The notes under the pieces were generated by a model that saw nothing but the letters and a program-made list of their open reading frames with translations, was not told where the DNA came from and did not search any database. The translations under genes were made by a program, and so were the position numbers. A stretch of DNA of 64,000 nt from Phycisphaerales bacterium (GTDB taxonomy: Bacteria > Planctomycetota > Phycisphaerae > Phycisphaerales > SM1A02). Where the stretch lies: NCBI GenBank assembly GCA_022446885.1, contig JAKVBU010000008.1, forward strand, positions 62,001 through 126,000, given 5' to 3'. Shown one piece after another: positions 36,321 through 42,944 of the stretch. Position 1 is the stretch's first letter; the number at the start of each line of letters is the position of its first letter.

Positions 36321-37097
36321 TTGGTCATGTCGTGTTTCTCATGTCATCTCTGCTCCGGCTTGGCTGCTTGTGCGGCAGTCATGTGCTGTCTCGATACTGA
36401 GGCATCGCAGGTCAGGATCACCTTTGCCGGCACCGTCGAGTGGAATCAGTTCACATCGGGCACACTCGGCTTCGTGCAGGCCGGTGATGAAGCCCATTTG
36501 AGTTTTGAGGTGGACGCTGGAACCTACGAAGACAGCCCGCAGTTTCCGGTTCGGGGATACGTCATTGACTCGCAATCGTGGCAGTTGACCATGGGGGGGC
36601 ATGAGGTCGACATTCAATCGCCCTATGAGGGCACGCCGTTCTTCGTGTTGCGTGACAACGACCCTGCGGTGGATGGGTTCATGCTCAGTACGGATGTAGT
36701 TGATTTTCCGCTGGGCGTGCAGCTTTCGCAGCAGGGCGCCCTGGGCCCACTCACCATGCTCACCAGCATGAGCTATGACGGAGAGGCGCTCTCGTCATTG
36801 GACATTCTGCAGGCAGAAGGTGTGTACGATTTTGAGGGGCTGTCCGTCTTCAACTGGGTGATCGAAGATGGCCCATATGTGCCATTGGGTGTGCTGTTTG
36901 AATCGCTCACCATCGAAGTCATGGAGGAAGGGCTGCCAGGGGATGTCAACGGTGATTGTGTGGTGGACGTCAGCGACGTGCTGCTGATCGTGAGCAATTG
37001 GGGGGCTACCGGCGGTCAGGGAGATGCCGACGGCGACGGCGATACCGACGCGGTCGATCTCCTGATGGTGTTGGCCCAGTGGGGAAGCAGTTGTTGA
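36321..37097 (+). CDS. Secreted protein with dockerin-like tail
   Basis: 258 aa from TTG 36321, placed 8 bases after GGAGGT; ATG 36327 is the alternative (14 bases away). The N-terminus is a Cys-rich hydrophobic signal peptide (about 1-28). The core (ITFAGTVEWNQFTSGTLGFV, FVLRDNDPAVDGFML) is a beta-rich domain like those of PEP-CTERM or lectin-type secreted proteins; I cannot name it. The tail has loops GDVNGDCVVDVSDVLLIVSNWG and GDADGDGDTDAVDLLMVLAQWG and ends SSC, with the Cys as last residue. One calcium loop is GDCV rather than GDGV. Confidence 0.8.
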   Translation: MVMSCFSCHLCSGLAACAAVMCCLDTEASQVRITFAGTVEWNQFTSGTLGFVQAGDEAHLSFEVDAGTYEDSPQFPVRGYVIDSQSWQLTMGGHEVDIQSPYEGTPFFVLRDNDPAVDGFMLSTDVVDFPLGVQLSQQGALGPLTMLTSMSYDGEALSSLDILQAEGVYDFEGLSVFNWVIEDGPYVPLGVLFESLTIEVMEEGLPGDVNGDCVVDVSDVLLIVSNWGATGGQGDADGDGDTDAVDLLMVLAQWGSSC

Positions 37098-37212
37098 GCC
37101 GGCGGACTCTGCTTGATTGAGCCGGTTATGCCCATTGCGAACTCCAACGGGAATGCGCCTGTAGATGCATGATGTGGGGAGTCCGCGGCCGCGTCAATCG
37201 AGGCAAAGGCAA

Positions 37213-37560
37213 TCACTTGAACCGTGTACCGAGATTGTGGCCAGCGAGCATTTTGGCCATCTCATCAATATTGGTCAGATTCTTGGTGTGAGACCCGATC
37301 TCAGTGATGCCCCGGCGCTTGCCCAACTCAAGCAACGGCAAGCGATCCAGAAGCGACCCTCTGGAGATTCCAAAGAAGTGCTTGCGGTCGGGTTTGGTGC
37401 ACCAGTCGTTGCATTCGGCGAGATTGGCTTCGACGGATGCCGCAGCTGGGCCATTCTGATTCGTCAGACCGCGATGGCGCCGAGAGAAGTGATCGGTGAT
37501 CGCCAAGATCTGATCGGCGAAGTCGATGACCTTTGGTCGACATGGAGGTTCTCAATGGCA
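37213..37560 (-). pseudogene. Decayed four-helix-bundle (23S rRNA IVP-type) protein gene
   Basis: Reading the minus strand, the frame gives VIDFADQILAITDHFSRRHR, then GLTNQ, ANLAE, KPDRKHFFGISRGSLLD and a helical end, which matches the small four-helix-bundle proteins (S23/IVP type) common in planctomycetes. The N-terminal IENLHVDQR sits in a different frame, so a 1-base shift occurs near 37530. The usual NLAEGN is NLAECN and an expected Arg-Trp is CysThr-like. No start codon with a Shine-Dalgarno site remains in frame. I call it a pseudogene. Confidence 0.65.
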
Positions 37561-37588
37561 GGCGCGGGTTTGAGATTCGATAGTTGAG

Positions 37589-37622
37589 AGTCGATCGAAA
37601 GTCGAGCGTCGAAAGTCGACCG
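37589..37622. repeat. Short GTCGA-rich repeat
   Basis: AGTCGATCGAAAGTCGAGCG is followed by TCGAAAGTCGACC, an imperfect direct and inverted array of the GTCGA core beside the decayed gene. Confidence 0.5.
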
Positions 37623-37708
37623 AGTCTCGTGCCAAATGTCGATTGTCTCGGGCTGCGTCCTCGACGCTCGACTGGGGGCGCCCGCCTCTGTTTTTCCCCG
37701 GCCCCCCG

Positions 37709-37731
37709 GGCCGCCCCGGGCGGGGGCGGCC
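37709..37731. other. Very GC-rich hairpin beside tRNA-Pro
   Basis: GGCCGCCCC pairs with GGGGCGGCC. It lies just after the 3' end of the minus-strand tRNA. On that strand it is followed by A rather than T residues, so it is not a classic intrinsic terminator, but it could pause or protect the tRNA transcript. Confidence 0.45.
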
Positions 37732-37738
37732 TGTTCAA

Positions 37739-37812
<74 letters not shown>

Positions 37813-37823
37813 CGGGGCGTGGC

Positions 37824-37829
37824 ATTGTA
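37824..37829 (-). promoter_or_regulatory. Possible -10 box (TACAAT) of tRNA-Pro
   Basis: TACAAT on the minus strand ends 11 bases before the mature 5' end. No good -35 element is visible at the expected distance. Confidence 0.35.
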
Positions 37830-37852
37830 TCCACCATCCGGCGCATCCGCCC

Positions 37853-40801
37853 TCATCGCTGCTGCAGCCAATTCAGCAGTGCCCGAACTTCGCCCGGGGT
37901 GAGGGTGTTGAGCAGCCCCGGTGGCATGGTGGACACGTCTGATGGCTCCATCGACAGCACATCTCGCCGATCGAATGACTTCGCATTCACCGGGCCATAG
38001 GGATCCAGATCCAGCACGATGCGATCGGCATCCAGTTCAATCAGCCGTCCCGTGTACAGCCCATCCTCCGTCTCTATCCAGGTTGCGGCGTACTGATCAC
38101 TCACATCATGGTCCGGCTCGACAATGGCCCGCAGCAGGTCTGCTTCACTGAATCGACCGCCCACACCAGTCAGGTCCGGCCCGGACGAGCCACCATGGCC
38201 CCTGAAACGATGGCACTCGACGCACCGAGCTGCGGCGAAGAGTTCAGGGCCGTCGCCCTGGGGAGGGGCATTGGCCATCGCCACCTGCAGCACATCAAGA
38301 GTCCAGTGCTCCACGAAGGGTCTGTGCGGGCGATCTTCAGGCTCGGCAGCATCCACCCTGAGGCGGGCCAGCAGCGACGCTCGATGGGCCTCGTCCATGT
38401 CACGAACGAATCGTGCCTCGAACTGCTCGATGAAACGCTTCGCGCTGCGTCCACCGATCAGATCTCCATGTCGCCGCAGCCAACGCAGATAATGCAGCTC
38501 CTGCTCGCTCGTCCAGTCGCCCGAGTGCAGCCGGGCCAGCAGGGCCCACTGCAGAGCCTGCTCGCCTTCGCACGACTCCATCTGTTGCAGCACGAAGGCC
38601 GGGTCCAGCAGGCCCAGTCGAGCCATGCATTGGGCCGCTTCGAATTGAGCATCGTGGTCGGCATGTCCTAGGAGATCGGGAAGCAGTCGAGACATGTCCG
38701 CGAGATCGACGGAGGCCCCGCGGGCCATCGCGACGCCGGCAACTCGCATCGCACGAGCCTGCAGTTCAGGGTGTCTGGAGGCGATGGTCGCCAGTTGCGT
38801 GGTCATCGCCGGAAGTTGATTCGCCGCCGAACATCTGGCGGCCCAGAGGAGGGCATCGAGCAGCTTGGCTGCGTCCTTGTCACGAGTGATGCGATCGATG
38901 ACCTCGCCGGGTTGATGCCGATCGAGCGCACCTCGAACTGCGTTTGACATGGCTTGGTCGCCGGTGCCCAAAAGGGCCCACAATTCGTCAAGTGAGATGG
39001 AGGTCGACTCCAACTGCCGCCGCCGTGTGATGGCCGGGGGAATCTCCACCTGTGGATCAACCCAGAGGGGCTCATCGGCCTCGATCTTCCACAGGGCCGA
39101 GGCGGTCGACCGCCCACCGGTGATCACGTATAGCGCTCCGTCAGGACCGAATCGCATCGCGCTCACATTGAAGGGGCGACCCTGGGCAAATGGCTCGATC
39201 GTCGCCGTGTATGAGGCTCCCTCAGCCACGGGCCGCACGGCCCAGATTCGCCCGTACGACCAGTCGGCGGCCAGGAGCACGCCCTCCCAGTCGATACCGA
39301 AGGCACCATCGCCGGCATGGACCAGTGCCGTGGGGCTGGCCGGTGGCGTTTCGACCACGGCGGGCAGGGCGTCGGGATACCAGTCTTTCCACTTGCCCGT
39401 GCCGCTTCGCCAGCCGTTGTCGGCTCCGGGAATGATGTGCATGATCCGCGGTGGGCGATACCAGGGCATGCCCATGTCCCACTCCATATCGCTGTCCCAC
39501 GCGAAGCAGGCGCCATCAGGCGTGAAGGCGAAATCACAGGCGTTGCGTTGTCCCCCAGCGATGAGCTCAGCACGCTCGCCATCGGGATCGGTTCTCCAGA
39601 TGACGCCGCCGGGCGACATGACACCGACAGCATGCCCGTTGGCATCCCATGATCGCTCCGTGACCAGATCTTCGGCCCACCTGCGAAAGGGGCTGCCGGC
39701 AAGATCAGCATTGGGTGGCAGCGGTGTGTGATTGCCCTGAATCACCCACAACTGACCATCGGGCCCAACTCGGATCGAGTGCGGCCCGTGCTCTGAGCCA
39801 TTTCCCCACTCAATCAGGTGCAGATGTTCGTCGTATCTCCCATCGCCATCGGTATCGCGCAGGCGATGCAACCCGCCCTCGGGTGGATCGCGGGAAACCA
39901 CCACGTACAAGGCCTCGAATGCATGCACCATGCCCTGGGCGCTGCCGATGTCGATGTCAATCGGCTCGACAACACCGCTGGACATGTCGATGCGGCGAAT
40001 GCCGCCGTGTTGAGGAGACACAAGAAGATCTCCACCGGGCTCGAACGCCATCGACACCCAGGAGCCGTCTTCAGGTCCGGCCTCCAGCACCTTTGTCGCC
40101 CTGAAGCCCTCGGGAACCTGCAGTCCTTCAGTTGACTGATGTACAAGCAGATCTATGTTGCGAAAGGCCACACGGCATTCGGCCCCGGGGTGCACCTGAA
40201 AGGCGAAGCCGCCGCTTGTGTATCGGGCCTGAGGATCTTCGTCCCATGTTTCGCTGTGGATGCGTCCATCGATGCGGTGAATCAGATGTCCACCTCGGGC
40301 CGTGATCTCGTAGGTATGCCATGTGCCGGGTGAGATGTCCGCCACCAGAGCATCGGCGTCGCCGCAGGATCCCAGGTCCTGTCGGTTGTCCTGAAAACCA
40401 AATCGCATGCGACGACCGCGAGGGGTCATGATCGCCCGTCCATCAAGGTCGTACAGCGCACCGGTGTACGCATGATCAACATCGAGGTCGGCTTGGTACC
40501 CGCTCATGCCCTGATGCCCGCCCGGGCGTGCCCGGTAGTTGATGCCGGAGTTGCCTGCGTCAATCATGAACTCGAGCGTAAGGGTGAAGTCCTCGACTTC
40601 GCCGGGCCAGTACAGCCATGACTGCTCCGTGAGCCCTTCACCGGTGCCGTGTATGACTCCCGCCTCAACATGCCAGGCCTGCGGACCAATCACTTCAAAC
40701 TCGTTGAGCGACTGACCGTCAAACAGGTCTGCGGCGAGGGCGGCGATGATCACTGCGCTGAGCACGGCTCCAGCATAGAGTGCTCGCCATGGGCGATTCA
40801 C
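37853..40801 (-). CDS. DUF1080 + PVC-type CxxCH heme-binding protein
   Basis: 982 aa from GTG 40801; the N-terminus MNRPWRALYAGAVLSAVIIA makes a good signal peptide, though GTG 40765 is an alternative. Domain order: DUF1080 (about 25-215, DLFDGQSLNEFEV, GNSGINYRARPGG); a soluble glucose-dehydrogenase-like beta-propeller (about 225-600, VSMAFEPGGDLLVSPQHGG, WVIQGNHTPLP); HEAT-like helices (about 610-830); a C-terminal single-heme domain with CVECH (Cys860) and GPDLTGVGGRF. It is a periplasmic redox-type protein, common in Planctomycetes and Verrucomicrobia and linked to sugar oxidation by inference. Its start overlaps the divergent pseudouridine synthase start. Confidence 0.9.
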   Translation of the reverse strand: MNRPWRALYAGAVLSAVIIAALAADLFDGQSLNEFEVIGPQAWHVEAGVIHGTGEGLTEQSWLYWPGEVEDFTLTLEFMIDAGNSGINYRARPGGHQGMSGYQADLDVDHAYTGALYDLDGRAIMTPRGRRMRFGFQDNRQDLGSCGDADALVADISPGTWHTYEITARGGHLIHRIDGRIHSETWDEDPQARYTSGGFAFQVHPGAECRVAFRNIDLLVHQSTEGLQVPEGFRATKVLEAGPEDGSWVSMAFEPGGDLLVSPQHGGIRRIDMSSGVVEPIDIDIGSAQGMVHAFEALYVVVSRDPPEGGLHRLRDTDGDGRYDEHLHLIEWGNGSEHGPHSIRVGPDGQLWVIQGNHTPLPPNADLAGSPFRRWAEDLVTERSWDANGHAVGVMSPGGVIWRTDPDGERAELIAGGQRNACDFAFTPDGACFAWDSDMEWDMGMPWYRPPRIMHIIPGADNGWRSGTGKWKDWYPDALPAVVETPPASPTALVHAGDGAFGIDWEGVLLAADWSYGRIWAVRPVAEGASYTATIEPFAQGRPFNVSAMRFGPDGALYVITGGRSTASALWKIEADEPLWVDPQVEIPPAITRRRQLESTSISLDELWALLGTGDQAMSNAVRGALDRHQPGEVIDRITRDKDAAKLLDALLWAARCSAANQLPAMTTQLATIASRHPELQARAMRVAGVAMARGASVDLADMSRLLPDLLGHADHDAQFEAAQCMARLGLLDPAFVLQQMESCEGEQALQWALLARLHSGDWTSEQELHYLRWLRRHGDLIGGRSAKRFIEQFEARFVRDMDEAHRASLLARLRVDAAEPEDRPHRPFVEHWTLDVLQVAMANAPPQGDGPELFAAARCVECHRFRGHGGSSGPDLTGVGGRFSEADLLRAIVEPDHDVSDQYAATWIETEDGLYTGRLIELDADRIVLDLDPYGPVNAKSFDRRDVLSMEPSDVSTMPPGLLNTLTPGEVRALLNWLQQR

Positions 40802-41442
40802 CGGTCATTTTGCATGGCACGGCCGACTGGCTGGTGCTCGACAAACCAGTGGGCTGGCATACGCTCACAGGCCGTGGAGACGCCCAGGCCCCTGACGTCG
40901 AGGCATGGCTTCGCGAGCATGTCACATCCAGTGTCGATCTGCACGAGGCGGGGTTGGTGCACCGACTCGATCAAGGCACCGGCGGGTGCCTGCTTGTGGC
41001 GACGAACGAGCGGGCCCGGGCTGCACTGCGGCAGGCCATGAGCGGCCGAGGTGAGTTTGCCGGGGTGATTCGCAAGATCTATCTGGCCCAGATCGAAGGT
41101 GATCTGCATCGTCAGGGCCAGTTCGAACTGTCGTTCACCAGCCGATACAAGCGATCGAAGAAGATGACCGTGTCATCGCAGGGGGCTCAGAAGACGATGG
41201 GTGCCTGCCGCTGGCGAAATGGTCGCGACGGCATCATCGAGGTCGAGATCATGGGGCCGGGGCGACGGCATCAGATTCGAGCAGGCATGGCCCATCTGGG
41301 GCATCCTCTGGTCGGCGATGTCCTCTACGGAGGGACAGAAAAAGCAGGAGAGGGCCCGCGGTTGTTCGCCTGGCGATTGATGCTGGGTGATGATGTGGTC
41401 GAAGCCGCCCTGCCAGCGTGGGCGATCAGCGCAACGCCCTGA
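40789..41442 (+). CDS. RluA-family RNA pseudouridine synthase
   Basis: 217 aa from ATG 40789 (GTG 40780 also possible). Motifs: WLVLDKPVGWHT, GLVHRLDQGTGGCLLVA with the catalytic Asp in HRLD, RKIYLAQIEG, RRHQIRAGMAHLGHPLVGDVLYGG. It isomerises uridine to pseudouridine in rRNA or tRNA; the target cannot be told from sequence. The S4 domain is absent. Its 5' end overlaps the divergent CxxCH gene by 13 bp and its 3' end overlaps the convergent truncated gene by 17 bp. Confidence 0.9.
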   Translation: MGDSPVILHGTADWLVLDKPVGWHTLTGRGDAQAPDVEAWLREHVTSSVDLHEAGLVHRLDQGTGGCLLVATNERARAALRQAMSGRGEFAGVIRKIYLAQIEGDLHRQGQFELSFTSRYKRSKKMTVSSQGAQKTMGACRWRNGRDGIIEVEIMGPGRRHQIRAGMAHLGHPLVGDVLYGGTEKAGEGPRLFAWRLMLGDDVVEAALPAWAISATP

Positions 41443-41782
41443 TGTGCACATGGCGAAACCGACCTTGGTCATCGATTGAACCAAGGCCGATTTTGCCTGG
41501 TCCGAAACGCGGATCCGTGCCTTTCATCACCAGCGTCCCGTCAAAAAAGGCCCGGATCGAACCGGTGCGGTAGTCTCGCTCGATCCGCAGATCGTGCCAG
41601 TCCTGCCAGTCAAAGAACACGCACAGGTCCCTGTGTCCGTAGTCGCGACCCGTCTGTCTGGCTTCCAGCTCAAGCACCCAGCTGCCGTCAACGGGATTGT
41701 CGAACAGGGCGATGGCAAGAGGCGAGCGATGCGGCGGGGTGTAGGTCGATCCCTCAGTGAACACAAGTTCATCCCCATCCAC
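41426..41782 (-). pseudogene. Truncated DUF1080-like / LamG-like protein gene
   Basis: A 118-codon frame begins with a poor GTG at 41782. Homologous-looking sequence (TDTLDHIECRDANIWSVDG) continues upstream of it in frame with no ATG until a stop near 41878. From memory of the family, DLCVFFGxQD is followed by about 55-60 residues before DxWHxIRVERD. Here DLCVFF runs straight into DWQDWHDLRIERD, so an internal in-frame deletion is likely. The C-terminus GPGKIGLGSIDDQGRFRHVH is intact. No signal peptide is visible. Probably a gene relic; a small expressed remnant is possible. Confidence 0.55.
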
Positions 41783-41884
41783 ACTCCAGATGTTTGCATC
41801 GCGACACTCGATGTGATCGAGTGTGTCGGTGCGAATGTGGTGGGTGGGTGAGGTCGATGAGCAGCCCGGCCATGATCAGGCAGT

Positions 41885-42274
41885 TCAGTCCCACCGAAAG
41901 ACACCCTTTTTCCAGGCGTAGACGTAGGCGATGATCGACATCAGGATGAAGAACAGAATCCGGCCCAGGAACAACGTGGCCTCGGGCGACCCCGGTTCTA
42001 GCTGGGCGAAGTCAATCGCCCACGGGTAGAGGAAGATGATCTCGATATCGAAGACCAGAAAGGTCATCGCAAGGATGTAAAAGCGGATATTGAATCGTCG
42101 TCGGGCTGTGCCGATGGGATTCATGCCCGACTCATAGGTCTCGCTCTTCTCACCGCCGGTTCGCTTGGGTCCCAGAATCGAGGTGCCGATCAGATTCACC
42201 ACGCCGAACACGATCGCCATGAGAATGATCAGGGCGACGGGCAGGTAGTTGGCCAGTTCAGACGAGGCGAGCAT
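41885..42274 (-). CDS. nuoA: NADH-quinone oxidoreductase subunit A
   Basis: 129 aa with three transmembrane helices. Diagnostic segments: KSETYESGMNPIGTARRRFNIRFYILAMTFLVFDIEIIFLYPWA, shown here only as the family signature ESG..P.G.AR.RF....Y..A..F..FD.E. It is a membrane subunit of respiratory complex I. No other nuo gene is in the window; downstream on the same strand lies only the truncated DUF1080-like gene, so this nuoA is detached from the rest of the complex I genes on this side. Confidence 0.95.
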   Translation of the reverse strand: MLASSELANYLPVALIILMAIVFGVVNLIGTSILGPKRTGGEKSETYESGMNPIGTARRRFNIRFYILAMTFLVFDIEIIFLYPWAIDFAQLEPGSPEATLFLGRILFFILMSIIAYVYAWKKGVFRWD

Positions 42275-42619
42275 GGGGGCAGTGTAGATGGTGACTTCTG
42301 CCTTTGCTCGACCTGAGGGCCGTCTCCCCCATGTGGTGCACCGCTGCTCGGCGGTTACTGCCGGGCCTCATGATCTTCTGCCTGCCTGAATTTCTGCTTG
42401 TGGATCCCCCGCGGTTCCAACATTAGTAGCAGCGACGGCATGGAGGAGATCTCCTCATGCCTTCGCCAGGTTCGAGTGCGGCCCATCGAGTGCTCGGCAC
42501 TGATTCCGCCAATGAATGTCGATCAGGGAATGGTGCAGGCGCCTCAGGCGGAGGATGCCAAGCACGGGCACCCTCGAGCTCCAATTTGGTTCTTGTGCAC
42601 CTGGGCATGCAGTAAGCGC
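42275..42619. other. Intergenic stretch upstream of nuoA, no gene seen
   Basis: I find no frame with coding character. It holds the palindrome at 42437-42461. The nuoA promoter should lie at its left end. Confidence 0.5.
42437..42461. promoter_or_regulatory. 25-bp palindrome centred on GAGGAGATCTCCTC
   Basis: A perfect 14-bp palindrome (42443-42456) is extended by GGCAT and ATGCC arms with one bulged base. It could be an operator or a hairpin. It lies about 165 bp upstream of nuoA. Confidence 0.4.
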
Positions 42620-42654
42620 ACGTCAAACGCAATACGCAAGACGCGAAATGCAAA
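42620..42654. repeat. 7-bp tandem repeat, five units
   Basis: ACGTCAA, ACGCAAT, ACGCAAG, ACGCGAA, ATGCAAA in direct succession, ending at the T tract of the nrdJ terminator (seen on the minus strand). Confidence 0.6.
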
Positions 42655-42689
42655 AACCCCCGGAGCAGCGGTGGGCACTGCCCCGGGGG
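42652..42689 (-). terminator. Intrinsic terminator of the nrdJ transcript
   Basis: On the minus strand CCCCCGG pairs with CCGGGGG around a 19-base loop and is followed at once by TTTTT. It lies about 255 bp after the nrdJ stop. Confidence 0.75.
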
Positions 42690-42700
42690 GGAGGGAAGAG

Positions 42701-42836
42701 CGAAGGGGCGCATGCCCCTTCGAAAGTGCCGGAAGTCAGGAGCAATGCTGGACAGGCACTGCTCGGGTCGGGGAAGGAATGACCGCCGAGGCGGTCTTGC
42801 AGACATCTCCTTCGTCTGCAAACGGGATCGAGATCC
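42701..42836 (-). ncRNA. Cluster of hairpins in the nrdJ 3' region, possible structured RNA
   Basis: Between the nrdJ stop and its terminator at least five hairpins follow each other: CGAAGGGGC/GCCCCTTCG with loop GCAT (42701-42722), AGTGCC/GGCACT with inner pairs (42725-42760), GACCGC/GCGGTC with a 4-base loop (42781-42796), TTGCAGAC/GTCTGCAA (42797-42821) and GGAT/ATCC (42825-42836). There is no coding frame. It matches no RNase P, tmRNA, SRP or 6S core that I know. Strand is assumed from the terminator. Confidence 0.4.
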
Positions 42837-42944
42837 TTTCGTTCCCGTCGAGTTCCTTCGGAAGGCCTCCTGCTCCGTCCCCTGAAGGGTGCCTGCGATT
42901 CGCTTCCGACGTCGAACCGCAGACGTGTCTGTGTGTGGGCTCGA

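Noticed and set aside
37165-37587. 140-codon plus-strand frame
   Set aside because: It is antisense to the decayed four-helix-bundle gene, whose minus-strand reading gives recognisable motifs.
42701-42836. RNase P RNA, tmRNA, SRP or 6S RNA
   Set aside because: None of the conserved cores I know (for example GAGGAAAGTCC or GTCAGGTCCGGAAGG) is present.
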